From: Streptomyces sp. 1331.2
GTDB taxonomy: Bacteria > Actinomycetota > Actinomycetes > Streptomycetales > Streptomycetaceae
NCBI RefSeq assembly: GCF_900199205.1
Contig: NZ_OBMJ01000001.1
Coordinates: forward strand, 5,635,001 to 5,699,000
Reading direction: 5' to 3'
Length of the DNA: 64,000 bases
In this document: positions 33,081 through 41,602 of the stretch, piece by piece
Layout: each line of letters begins with the position of its first letter
How positions within the stretch are numbered: position 1 is the first letter of the stretch
Notes under the pieces: generated by a model
Database searches by the model: none
Seen by the model: only the letters and a program-made list of their open reading frames with translations
Told to the model about the DNA's origin: nothing
Program-made: the position numbers and the translations under genes

Positions 33081-34007
33081 TCAGTCGACGGTGAGCACGA
33101 CCTTGCCCTGGACCGTACCGGAGGCCACCAGTTCGTGCGCCCGGCCGGCCTCGGCCAGCGGGAAGGCCTGCGCGACGTGCGGGCGGATCCGGCCCTCGTC
33201 CACCAGCGCGGCGATCGCCTCCAGCGAGGCGTAGTCGGGCTCGACGGAGATGCCCGCGAAGCGGCGGCCCGCGGCCTCGATCGCGGCGGCCAGCTCCCGG
33301 TCGTGGTGCTCCATGACGCTCACCAGCACGCCGCCGGGCTTCAGCACCTCCAGGGCGCGGGTGTTCTCGGAGGAGGAGTCGAAGACGACGTCGACGTCCC
33401 GGACGGCCCGGGTGTAGTCGGTGGTGCGGTAGTCGATGACCTCGTCCGCGCCGAGCTCCTTCAGGAAGGCGTGCTTGGGCTCGCTCGCCAGCGCGATCAC
33501 GTACGCGCCGCGGGCCTTGGCGATCTGCACGGCGAAGTGGCCGACGCCGCCCGCCGCGCGGTGCACCAGCACCCGCTGTCCCTCGCCGATCCGCGCCGCG
33601 TCCACCAGGCCCTGCCAGGCGGTCAGCGCGGCCAGCGGCAGGGCGGCGGCCGCCGCGTGGTCGATCGAGGCGGGCTTGCGGGCCAGCTGGCGCGAGGGCG
33701 CCGCCACGTACTCGGCGTAGGCGTTCGCGGCGCGCGGGAAGAACGGCATCCCGTACACCTCCTCGCCCACCCGGTACCGCGCCCCGGGCGCGGCCTCCTC
33801 GACCACCCCGGAGACGTCCCAGCCGAGCGTGAACGGCGGCTCGCCCAGCAGCGGGAACCAGCCCGCCCGCACCGCCACGTCCACCGGGTTCACCCCAGCG
33901 GCCTTCACCCGCACCAGCACCTCGCCGCTCAGCAGCTCGGGGCGCGCCACCTCGGCGACCTCCAGCACCTCGGGCCCGCCGACCTCCCGCTGCACCACCG
34001 CACGCAT
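33081..34007 (-). CDS. NAD(P)-dependent quinone-oxidoreductase-like protein (MDR family)
   Basis: A 308-residue medium-chain dehydrogenase/reductase without zinc cysteines. It has GEVLVRVKAAGVNPVDVAVR, LGWDVSGVVEEAAPGARYRV, a nucleotide-binding GEGQRVLVHRAAGGVGHFAV stretch and KPGGVLVSVMEHHD. The substrate is unknown. ATG 34007 has GGGAG 8 nt upstream; GTG 34016 is an alternative. It is directly upstream of, and probably co-transcribed with, the AraC-family gene. Confidence 0.85.
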   Translation of the reverse strand: MRAVVQREVGGPEVLEVAEVARPELLSGEVLVRVKAAGVNPVDVAVRAGWFPLLGEPPFTLGWDVSGVVEEAAPGARYRVGEEVYGMPFFPRAANAYAEYVAAPSRQLARKPASIDHAAAAALPLAALTAWQGLVDAARIGEGQRVLVHRAAGGVGHFAVQIAKARGAYVIALASEPKHAFLKELGADEVIDYRTTDYTRAVRDVDVVFDSSSENTRALEVLKPGGVLVSVMEHHDRELAAAIEAAGRRFAGISVEPDYASLEAIAALVDEGRIRPHVAQAFPLAEAGRAHELVASGTVQGKVVLTVD

Positions 34008-34068
34008 CGCACTCACTCCCTGTCAGCTCGCTCAACCCCGGCCCCCGGTGGGGCCGTTCGCTCTGCGA

Positions 34069-34329
34069 TCAACGATAGGGACGGCGGGCGAGCCGATGAA
34101 TATCCTCCAGTCTCTGCCAGATGTCCGATCGTCTCGCCCGGGGGCCGAGTTGGTCAGGCCGGGTAGTGGAGCAGGGTGTCGGTGGCGGGTTCGGAGTCGA
34201 AGGGGGCGGGAATCGGGACGGTCGCCGAAGTTTCCGCTCCACCGTGCCGCCGGAGACCTCGACCTTCCAGCCCGGTGGCGGGGTCAGGGTGCGTGCGTAC
34301 GCGAGGACTCGACTGTCCGGCTCGACCAT
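34069..34329 (-). CDS. Short hypothetical, possibly a gene remnant
   Basis: An 86-codon frame starting MVEPDSRVLAYARTLTPPPG. The first 30 residues (through GWKVEVSGGTVER) resemble the N-terminus of Uma2-like proteins. The rest is Pro/Arg-rich and does not match any fold I recognise. It may be a truncated or frameshifted remnant rather than a working gene. It overlaps the region where the oxidoreductase promoter would lie. Confidence 0.3.
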   Translation of the reverse strand: MVEPDSRVLAYARTLTPPPGWKVEVSGGTVERKLRRPSRFPPPSTPNPPPTPCSTTRPDQLGPRARRSDIWQRLEDIHRLARRPYR

Positions 34330-34359
34330 GAGGGCATGATGGCACCGCGCCGGATGTGG

Positions 34360-34397
34360 CGAGGCGCCGCCGGGCGGACGGGCCCGGCGGCGCCTCG
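34360..34397 (-). terminator. 16-bp hairpin terminator of the 5'-nucleotidase gene
   Basis: CGAGGCGCCGCCGGGC (34360-34375) pairs perfectly with 34382-34397 around GGACGG, 15 bp beyond the stop of the minus-strand nucleotidase gene. Confidence 0.8.
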
Positions 34398-34412
34398 GGG
34401 GAGGGGCGCTGG

Positions 34413-36248
34413 TCAGAAGACCGGCTGGCCGGCGCGGACGAGGCGCCAGGAGTTGGTGAAGAAGTCGGCGGGGTCGATGACGCCCTTGGCCTTCACCCAG
34501 GTGATCATGGTGTTGCGGATCTCGTCGGAGTTCGACCAGACCAGCTTGGCGTTGGCGACGTGCGGGAAGTTGCCGCCGCCGTTGGCGCGGTAGTTGTTGA
34601 CGGCCAGGACGAACTGGGCGGCCGGGTCGATCGGCTTGCCCTGGAAGGACAGGTTGACGATCCGCTGGCCCTTCGGCTGGGCGATGTCGATGTCGTAGCT
34701 CAGGCCGTAGACCGAGTCGTAGTTGTAGTCCGGGGTGGTCTCGGCGCCGGTCAGGGCGTCCTTGTCGACCGGGGCGCCGGGGGCGAGCTGGTTGTAGTAC
34801 TTCGCCGAGAACTCCAGGTAGTCCTTGAGCTGGGCGCCCGTCAGGATGCGGGCCTCCAGGGTGTTCTCGTAGATGTACAGGCCCGCGGCGTCGCGCAGCT
34901 TGACCTGGCCGGCCGGGATCAGCGCGGTGCGGTTGAACGGCGCGGCCTGGGCCAGCACCGGCAGGTTGGCGTACTGGCCGCCCGCCAGCGCCGCCTTGAC
35001 GGCGTCGGCCTGGACCCTGCCGATCAGGTCGATGATCGGGGTGGCCTTGAAGCGGGACTCGGCGATCGACAGCTCGATCTTGCTGGTGCCGATGTTCTGG
35101 TTGACGTACGCGACGACCTTCTTGTGCTGCTCGGTGATCGCGTCGGTGATCTCCGGGTTCTCCGGCACGGTGTTGGAGTTCAGCACCCGCGAGGAGACCG
35201 AGGTGACCTTCCAGGCGCCGTCCGCGAACTCGACCTCGAAGTCGAAGCAGCTCAGGCGCTGGCCCCAGCACAGCGGCTCGGAGAGCACGACCGTCTTGCC
35301 GGTCTTCTTGTTGACGATCAGGCGCTGCGGGACCTCCTTGTGGGTGTGGCCCACCAGCACCGCGTCGATGTCCGGGACGGTCGCCGCCATCTCGCCCGAG
35401 GCGTCCTCGGGCCAGGGCAGCTGGTCGCCGTAGGTGGTCGGCTCGTCGATGCCCGAGTGCGCCGAGACCACGATGACGTCCGCGCCGGCCGCCTTCATCC
35501 GCGGCACGTACTTGGCGGCGGTCTCCACGATGCCCGGGAAGACCATCTTGCCGCTGACGTTGGCCTTGTCCCAGATCGCGATGCCCGGGTTGGTCAGGCC
35601 GAGGATGCCGACCTTCAGCGACTTGCCCTCGCCGAGGTGCAGCTCCTTGATCACGTACGGCGGGAAGGCCGGCTTCTCGTTCTTCGCGTGCAGGGCGTTC
35701 GCGCCCAGCAGCGGGAACTCCAGCTGGTCCTCGAAGGCCTTGACGGTCGGGATGCCGTAGTTGAACTCGTGGTTGCCGAGCGCGGCCGCGTCGTACTGCA
35801 TGAGGTTCATGGCGACGGCCATCGGGTGGTCCGGCACGGTGTCGCCGTCGGTGGCGATCGGCTCGATCCGGGCGTAGTAGTACGTCAGCTGGGTGCCCTG
35901 GATGATGTCACCGGAGTCGATCAGCAGGCAGCGGTCCCAGCCCTTCTCCTCGCGCACCTGGTTGGCCAGGGTGGAGATCTTCGCCAGGCCGACCGCGTTG
36001 TGGGCCTTGTCGACGTACTCGGCGTCGGTGAAGTAGTCCCAGTTGAGCACCCGGCCGTGCAGGTCGGTGGTGCCCATGACGGTGAAGGCCTGCTTGCGCG
36101 GCTTGCGCTGCGGGCCCTTGGCGGCCGCCGTGTCCGGCTCGGCGGCCGCGGCGGAGGGGGCGGCGGCGACGGCGGCACCGCTGACCAGGGCGGCGCCGGC
36201 GGCGGTGGCGGCGGACCGGGTGACGAAGTCACGGCGGTTCAGGGGCAT
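34413..36248 (-). CDS. Secreted 5'-nucleotidase / 2',3'-cyclic phosphodiesterase family
   Basis: A 611-residue exported metallophosphatase. The N-terminus is a Tat signal (NRRDFVTRSAATAAGAALVS, with R-R-D-F-V). Calcineurin-type metal motifs follow: GTTDLHGRVLNWDYF (D-x-H), LLIDSGDIIQGTQ, LGNHEFNYG, SAHSGIDEP and VGHTHKEVP. A C-terminal 5_nucleotid_C domain has RFKATPIIDLIGRVQADAVK and AVNNYRANGGGNFPH. It releases phosphate from extracellular nucleotides. GGGAGA precedes the start. Confidence 0.92.
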   Translation of the reverse strand: MPLNRRDFVTRSAATAAGAALVSGAAVAAAPSAAAAEPDTAAAKGPQRKPRKQAFTVMGTTDLHGRVLNWDYFTDAEYVDKAHNAVGLAKISTLANQVREEKGWDRCLLIDSGDIIQGTQLTYYYARIEPIATDGDTVPDHPMAVAMNLMQYDAAALGNHEFNYGIPTVKAFEDQLEFPLLGANALHAKNEKPAFPPYVIKELHLGEGKSLKVGILGLTNPGIAIWDKANVSGKMVFPGIVETAAKYVPRMKAAGADVIVVSAHSGIDEPTTYGDQLPWPEDASGEMAATVPDIDAVLVGHTHKEVPQRLIVNKKTGKTVVLSEPLCWGQRLSCFDFEVEFADGAWKVTSVSSRVLNSNTVPENPEITDAITEQHKKVVAYVNQNIGTSKIELSIAESRFKATPIIDLIGRVQADAVKAALAGGQYANLPVLAQAAPFNRTALIPAGQVKLRDAAGLYIYENTLEARILTGAQLKDYLEFSAKYYNQLAPGAPVDKDALTGAETTPDYNYDSVYGLSYDIDIAQPKGQRIVNLSFQGKPIDPAAQFVLAVNNYRANGGGNFPHVANAKLVWSNSDEIRNTMITWVKAKGVIDPADFFTNSWRLVRAGQPVF

Positions 36249-36514
36249 GGACGACTCTCCCGGGTGGGAACGACGGCAGATGGGCCGTCAACTGGTGTTC
36301 GGTGATGACGGGTGCGCGCTTCTGGGCCTGTCGCGCATTGACGCGCGTAGAAGGACGCGCGTAGAAGTCTGCCGTGCAGGCAGGGCCGCTGAATAGCCCC
36401 CGGACCTGTCCAAGAGGTGAGATCTTGGCGACTCGTTCGTGACGAGCCCGGGCAGGGACGGCGGTGGTAGGAGCGTCGGGAGTGGCCGGACGTCGGGAGG
36501 CGCGTTCCCCGAGG

Positions 36515-37126
36515 TCAGGCCAGCTCGGCGGCGAGCCGGCCCACCTCACGGCCCAGCTCGGCCGCCGGGTCCGCCGCGTCCGGGCCCGCCCACGGCTGCC
36601 AGGTCCGCGCCCGCAGGTAGCCGGCCACCGCCACCGGCAACCGCTCCCGGACGATCCGCTGCGCCACCGGGCCGGGGCCGGCCTCGCGCAGCGCCGTCAG
36701 CAGGTCGTCCACGCCGGTGCCGGGCGGCAGCGGGACGGTGCCCAGGTAGGCGGCCAGGGCCTCCAGCTCGGGGTCGGGTTCGGGCTCGGGGGCGGGGGCG
36801 GGGGCGGGGGCGGGCTCGGGGTCAGGCTCGGGCTCGGGCGCCGGGGGCGCTGCCGGTACCGGTACCGGCAGCGCCCCCGGCGTCGGTTGAGCAACCGGGC
36901 CCGGGTCGGGGCGCGCCGTCGGCCCCCGGGAGGGGTCCGGCCTGCGGCCGGGGGCGAGCAGCGCGCCCACCGCGTACAGGCCCACCACCACCCCCGGCCA
37001 CAGGTTCCCGCCGAGCCCCGCGTAGTGCAGCCCCACCCCGACCGCGCCGCCCGCACAGCCGACCAGGTTCTTGGCCGACTCCAGGTACCGCAGCGCCCGC
37101 CGGAGCGGCCCGTCACTGGTAGCCAC
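36515..37126 (-). CDS. Membrane protein with Pro/Glu/Ala linker
   Basis: A 203-residue protein beginning GTG 37126, with GAGGAG upstream. It has two membrane segments near the start (NLVGCAGGAVGVGLHYAGLG and NLWPGVVVGLYAVGALLAPG), a long PAPAPEPEPDPE-type linker, then a small helical domain from about residue 110 (LEALAAYLGTVPLPPGTGVD). The function is unknown. It is the last gene of the binding-protein/VWA operon and overlaps it by 14 bp, so a shared role is likely. The linker DNA contains a G-rich run and a 44-bp palindrome. Confidence 0.65.
   Translation of the reverse strand: MATSDGPLRRALRYLESAKNLVGCAGGAVGVGLHYAGLGGNLWPGVVVGLYAVGALLAPGRRPDPSRGPTARPDPGPVAQPTPGALPVPVPAAPPAPEPEPDPEPAPAPAPAPEPEPDPELEALAAYLGTVPLPPGTGVDDLLTALREAGPGPVAQRIVRERLPVAVAGYLRARTWQPWAGPDAADPAAELGREVGRLAAELA
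36788..36814 (+). repeat. G-quadruplex-type run
   Basis: Four runs of five G and one of three, each separated by a single C, on the plus strand. This is the template strand of the minus-strand gene's linker and easily meets G4 rules. Confidence 0.75.
36839..36882. repeat. 44-bp perfect palindrome inside a coding region
   Basis: The left half 36839-36860 is the exact reverse complement of 36861-36882, with no loop; the centre is GGTACC-GGTACC. It encodes part of the Pro/Ala linker. It could extrude a cruciform or be a mobile palindromic insert. Confidence 0.9.
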
Positions 37127-38765
37127 GGATCTCCTCGAACGCCCCGTCCAGCGACCCCGAACCGTCGAACAGCTTGCCGCCGCTGAGGTCCGCCACCCCC
37201 TGCAACTGGCCCACCGCCGCCTCGCCGAACTTGATCGGGAACACCGGGATCGACTTCTGCCAGGCCGGCAGCCCGTCGTGGAAGCGCTTGAAGTCGGCGT
37301 CCGTCGCCCCGGAGTTGCTCTCCCCGTCCGTCATCAGCACGATCGAGGTGAACCGGTCGTCGTTCGCCGCCGCCTGCTGGCGCCCAATCACCCGGTACGC
37401 CTCCTCCAACGAGTCGTACAGCGCCGTACCGCCCGTCGCCGACAGCGACTGCACGTCGGCGTTGATCGCCGCCAGCTCCGCCTGCGGCCCCGGCTGGCTG
37501 CCCGTGGGCGGCACCAGGTGCGTCCTCGTCCACTTCACCGAGGACGCGAACGACAGCAGGGTGACCTCCTCGCGGTTGCGGAACCGCCGCACCCCGCGGG
37601 TGTCGTCCGCCCCCGTCAGCCGGCCCAGCGCCGTCTTCAGCGCCGAGATCCGCGGACCCTCCATCGAGCCCGAGGTGTCCAGCACGTACACCGTCCGCGA
37701 CGGCCGGCGCAGGTCGTTCTGGTACGAGGCCAGCAGACCGTCCGCGACCGCCCGCGTTGCCGGGAACGGCAGCTCCGGGCGGCGGTCCGTCGGCAACCCG
37801 GCGGCCGGCGCCACACCCGCGGCCGCCGGACGGCGCAGCGTCACCTCCGAGATGCGCTTCTGCACCCCGTCCTGGCGCAGGTACGAGGTCAGCCGCTGGA
37901 AGGCGTCCCGCTGGTCCGGCCCTGCGGAGGCGAGCAGCGACAGCGGATAGTCCGCCGACACCACGCCGTCCAGCGGGCGCACCACCGTCAACTGCTGCTG
38001 CGCCGGCAGCGTCCGGTTCAGCGACAACAGCACCGACTCGTAGTTCACCAGCGCACCCACCACACCCGACTCGGCCCGGGTGTACGCCTGCGCCAGCCAC
38101 CCCGAGGAACCGGAGGTCAGCTTCTGGCCGGTGAAGAACTGCTTCAACTGCGGCGTCGCCGTCTGCACGTCCGCCTCCGACAGCGCCGCGTCCGCCTTGG
38201 AGAACGCCGACGCCACCGCCACCAGCGTGGAGAAGCCAGAGTTGGAGCGCGAGGGATCCGCCATCCCGTACGTCAGCTTGCCCGCCGCGGCCGCGTCGCC
38301 CACCTGCGCCCAGGTGACCTTCGAACCGTCGCCCCAGCCCAGCTCGCCGAGCACCGAGGACCGCACCCCGATCGCCACCGGCGAGACCATCACCGGGGTC
38401 TCCGACAGCACCTTGGACTTGCCGGCCGGATCCAGCCGCAGGTACTGGTTCGACGGGAACCACACCGCGTCGTACTTCCCGTCCGCCCGGCCCGAGGACA
38501 CCGCGTCCGCGCCGTCCAGCGTGCCCGTCCAGGAGAACTGCACCGTCACCCCGGTGGCCTTCCGGGCCTCGTCCAGGACCGGTGCCAGGTCCTGCAGTTC
38601 GCTGCCGGCCAGGACCCGCAGCACCCCCGGGCGGGCCGTCTCGGCGGGCGGGTCGGAGGGCTTCGGGCCGGCCGTGCCGCCCGAGGAGGTGCAGGCCGTC
38701 ACCGCCACCAGCACGGCCGCCAGGGCGGCGGTCAGCCCACCCCGGCTCTTCGTACGGACGTCCAC
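37113..38765 (-). CDS. Lipoprotein with substrate-binding and VWA domains
   Basis: A 550-residue protein. The lipobox is AVTAC (Cys25). About 45-310 resembles a periplasmic substrate-binding fold (ELQDLAPVLDEARKATGVTV, KYDAVWFPSNQYLRLDPAGK). From about 355 a von Willebrand A domain carries a MIDAS site: VYVLDTSGSMEG (DxSxS at 363-367), a Thr in LSATGGTALYDSLEEA, and MTDGESNSG. A VWA on a lipoprotein suggests a metal-dependent protein-binding surface outside the cell. It is preceded by a second binding-like protein with a 1-bp TAGTG overlap. The ligand is unknown. Confidence 0.8.
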   Translation of the reverse strand: MDVRTKSRGGLTAALAAVLVAVTACTSSGGTAGPKPSDPPAETARPGVLRVLAGSELQDLAPVLDEARKATGVTVQFSWTGTLDGADAVSSGRADGKYDAVWFPSNQYLRLDPAGKSKVLSETPVMVSPVAIGVRSSVLGELGWGDGSKVTWAQVGDAAAAGKLTYGMADPSRSNSGFSTLVAVASAFSKADAALSEADVQTATPQLKQFFTGQKLTSGSSGWLAQAYTRAESGVVGALVNYESVLLSLNRTLPAQQQLTVVRPLDGVVSADYPLSLLASAGPDQRDAFQRLTSYLRQDGVQKRISEVTLRRPAAAGVAPAAGLPTDRRPELPFPATRAVADGLLASYQNDLRRPSRTVYVLDTSGSMEGPRISALKTALGRLTGADDTRGVRRFRNREEVTLLSFASSVKWTRTHLVPPTGSQPGPQAELAAINADVQSLSATGGTALYDSLEEAYRVIGRQQAAANDDRFTSIVLMTDGESNSGATDADFKRFHDGLPAWQKSIPVFPIKFGEAAVGQLQGVADLSGGKLFDGSGSLDGAFEEIRGYQ

Positions 38766-39850
38766 TACCCGTTCCCCTTCGCCGCGTTGGTCAGCTTCTG
38801 CAGGTTGTCCAGCGACGGCAGCGTGGCCTGCTTGTACCCGGAGCTGCGCAGGTCGTGCGCGAAGGACGGCTTCTTGAAGCCCTTCACCAGACTCCAGAAC
38901 GCCTCCTGGTCCTCCTGCGGGCGCAGCCCGAACCGGGCCTCCAGACCGCGCAGCACCCCGTCGTTCTCCAGCACGTCGGCCAACTTGCGGCCGCCGTCCG
39001 TCCGGGCCACCAGGGTGTGGTCCGACTGCACCGTGGTGTCCGGGTACATCACCACCATGTCCCCGGTGGACTTCCCCTGCAGCGGCAGCGCCGCAGCCTG
39101 CGACTCGTACGCCAGGACCAGCGTGCCCACCCCCGCGAAGAAGTCCCGGAACGGCTCGTCACTGCTGATCTTCTGCATGCCCTGCAGCCTGTTCGCCGTG
39201 GCCAGGACGTCCCGGACGGCGTTCACCCCGGCGTCGTCCGACACCACCTGGTTGCCGTTCGCCACGTACGCCAGCAGCGCCAGGTACATCGCACCCGAGG
39301 ACGAACTGTCCGGATCCGTCGTCGACACGTACAGCATCCCGGCCAGCTCCGGGTACTCCGCGGCGCCCTTCAGGTCCTTCCACTTCCGGCCGCCCCGCAG
39401 CGCCTCCACGTACCTGTCCATCCGGAACGTCCAGACGCCGCTCTTCTCGTCCACGTCCGCCAGCTGGTTCTGCCGCAGGACCTGGGCCGCCGGCTCGTGC
39501 GTCACGATCACCAGCGGCGAGTAGAACGGCACCAGCGGCGAATCCTTCAACTCCCAGTTGCGCTGGATGTCCCGAGCCGGCGCCGCACTCGCCGGGAACG
39601 CGAAATCCAGCCCCTTGGTGTTCTTCGCCTGCTCGCTCATCGTCCAGGAACCGGTCGAGTCCGCCCTGACCTCCAGGCCCCGCTTCCTCAACTCCGCCTT
39701 CACGTCCGGATTGTCGAAGAAGTCGCGCTTCTCCGAACCGATCAGGCCGGAGACCGTGACCACACCGGCCCCCCTGTCCTCGGGGATCAGCGCGTACGCC
39801 ACCCAGCCCAGCAGGGCCAAGGCCGCCACCACCCCCAGCACCCGTTTCAC
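38765..39850 (-). CDS. Membrane-anchored binding-protein-like protein
   Basis: A 361-residue protein with an N-terminal anchor or signal helix (MKRVLGVVAALALLGWVAYA) and no Cys lipobox. The rest resembles an extracellular solute-binding fold (TVSGLIGSEKRDFF, LYVSTTDPDSSSSGAMYLAL, FRDFFAGVGTLVLAYESQAA). It starts the three-gene overlapping operon with the VWA lipoprotein and the Pro-rich membrane protein. No permease or ATPase follows, so it is probably not a normal ABC importer. The function is unknown. Confidence 0.7.
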   Translation of the reverse strand: MKRVLGVVAALALLGWVAYALIPEDRGAGVVTVSGLIGSEKRDFFDNPDVKAELRKRGLEVRADSTGSWTMSEQAKNTKGLDFAFPASAAPARDIQRNWELKDSPLVPFYSPLVIVTHEPAAQVLRQNQLADVDEKSGVWTFRMDRYVEALRGGRKWKDLKGAAEYPELAGMLYVSTTDPDSSSSGAMYLALLAYVANGNQVVSDDAGVNAVRDVLATANRLQGMQKISSDEPFRDFFAGVGTLVLAYESQAAALPLQGKSTGDMVVMYPDTTVQSDHTLVARTDGGRKLADVLENDGVLRGLEARFGLRPQEDQEAFWSLVKGFKKPSFAHDLRSSGYKQATLPSLDNLQKLTNAAKGNG

Positions 39851-40117
39851 GCCGAACGCCTCCCCCTCGACCGCTCCTTCGTCCGGGTGGTTACCCGGGG
39901 GTGACGAGCGTCCCGCCGGGCGGGGAGCGGCAACGGAATTGACGGTGAACCAGGGGTGAACACCCCTTCACGGAATCGCATCGGAGGGATGCCGGACGCC
40001 GGACTCCGGGCGGCGCTCGCACACCGGTCCGAGGATGTGTCAGATTGTTCAACTACCCTTACGGCAAAGGTCATCCCGCAGTCCGGACCCGCGTCGAGGT
40101 TACGCGCCGGTAATGCC

Positions 40118-40123
40118 TACCCT
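40118..40123 (+). promoter_or_regulatory. -10-like box of pyk (possible leaderless start)
   Basis: TACCCT is followed by 7 nt and then the ATG at 40131. No Shine-Dalgarno precedes that ATG. Confidence 0.4.
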
Positions 40124-40130
40124 CAGCAGT

Positions 40131-41561
40131 ATGCGCCGAGCAAAAATCGTCTGTACCCTCGGGCCCGCCACCGACTCGTACGACCAGATCAAATCCCTGG
40201 TCGACGCCGGGATGGACATCGCCCGATTCAACCTCAGCCACGGCACCCACGCCGAACACGAAGAACGCTACCGCCGCGTCCGCAAAGCCTCCGACGAGAC
40301 CGGCCGCAGCGTCGGCGTCCTCGCCGACCTTCAAGGCCCGAAGATCCGCCTCGACACCTTCGCCCACGGGCCCGTACTTCTCGAACGCGGCGACGAGTTC
40401 ACCATCTCCACCGACAACGGCGTCGTGGGGGACAAGGACACCTGCGGAACCACCTACACCGGACTCGCCGGCGACGTCAGCCGCGGCGAACGCATCCTCG
40501 TCGACGACGGCCGCGTCACCCTCGAAGTCCTCTCCGTCGACGGACCACGCGTACGGTGCCTCGTCATCGAAGGCGGCCTGGTCTCCGACCACAAGGGCCT
40601 CAACCTCCCCGGCGTCGCCGTCTCCGTCCCCGCACTCAGCGACAAGGACGTCGCCGACCTGCGGTGGGCGCTGCGCACCGGCGCCGACCTCATCGCGCTC
40701 TCCTTCGTCCGCAGCGGGCGCGACATCGAGGACGTCCACCGGATCATGGCGGAGGAAGGGCGGTACGTCCCCGTCATCGCCAAGATCGAGAAGCCGCAGG
40801 CGGTGGAGAACCTCGAATCCGTCGTCGACGCCTTCGACGGCATCATGGTGGCCCGCGGCGACCTGGGCGTGGAGATGCCCCTCGAACAGGTCCCGCTCGT
40901 CCAGAAGCGCGCCATCAAGCTCGCCCGGCGCAACGCCAAGCCGGTCATCGTCGCCACCCAGATGCTCGACTCGATGATCAACGCCTCCCGGCCGACGCGG
41001 GCCGAGGCCTCCGACGTCGCCAACGCGGTGCTGGACGGCACGGACGCGGTGATGCTCTCCGGGGAGACCTCCGTCGGCAAGTACCCCGTCGAGACGGTCA
41101 AGACCATGGGCCGGATCATCGAAGCCGCCGAGAACGACATCCTGGCTGCGGGGCTGCCCCCGCTGACTACCGGCAGCAAGCCGCGCACCCAGGGCGGCGC
41201 CGTCGCCCGCGCGGCCGCCGAGATCGGCGACTTCCTGCACGCCAAGTACCTCATCGCCTTCACCCAATCCGGCGACACCGCCCGCCGGTTGACCCGCTAC
41301 CGCTCACCCATCCCGGTGCTCGCCTTCACCTACGAGCCCGCCGTGCGCAGCCAACTCGCCCTCACCTGGGGCGTGGAGACCTTCCTCGGCCCCTTCGCCT
41401 CCACGACGGACCAGATGGTCGAACAGGTCGACGCTGCGCTGCTCTCCCTGGGCCGCTGCCAGAAGGGCGACATCGTCATCATCACGGCCGGATCCCCGCC
41501 CGGCCTCGCCGGCTCCACCAACCTCGTCCGCGTCCACCACGTGGGGACGCTGGACGTCTGA
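40131..41561 (+). CDS. pyk: Pyruvate kinase
   Basis: Pyk makes ATP and pyruvate from PEP in the last step of glycolysis. The 476-residue protein starts MRRAKIVCTLGPATDS, a normal family start; an ATG 18 nt upstream is less likely. Motifs are MDIARFNLSHG, DLQGPKIRLDTF, the catalytic Lys in VIAKIEKPQAVEN, VARGDLGVEMP and the MLSGETSVGKYPVE Mg/K region. A terminator shared with the opposing gene follows. Confidence 0.95.
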   Translation: MRRAKIVCTLGPATDSYDQIKSLVDAGMDIARFNLSHGTHAEHEERYRRVRKASDETGRSVGVLADLQGPKIRLDTFAHGPVLLERGDEFTISTDNGVVGDKDTCGTTYTGLAGDVSRGERILVDDGRVTLEVLSVDGPRVRCLVIEGGLVSDHKGLNLPGVAVSVPALSDKDVADLRWALRTGADLIALSFVRSGRDIEDVHRIMAEEGRYVPVIAKIEKPQAVENLESVVDAFDGIMVARGDLGVEMPLEQVPLVQKRAIKLARRNAKPVIVATQMLDSMINASRPTRAEASDVANAVLDGTDAVMLSGETSVGKYPVETVKTMGRIIEAAENDILAAGLPPLTTGSKPRTQGGAVARAAAEIGDFLHAKYLIAFTQSGDTARRLTRYRSPIPVLAFTYEPAVRSQLALTWGVETFLGPFASTTDQMVEQVDAALLSLGRCQKGDIVIITAGSPPGLAGSTNLVRVHHVGTLDV

Positions 41562-41572
41562 GGTCCCATCGG

Positions 41573-41599
41573 CGGCGCGACCCCGGCGGGGTCGCGCCG
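41573..41599. terminator. Bidirectional terminator after pyk
   Basis: CGGCGCGACCCC pairs perfectly (12 bp) with its complement around GGC, between the pyk stop and the stop of the opposing LAGLIDADG-like gene. Confidence 0.82.
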
Positions 41600-41602
41600 C
41601 GG

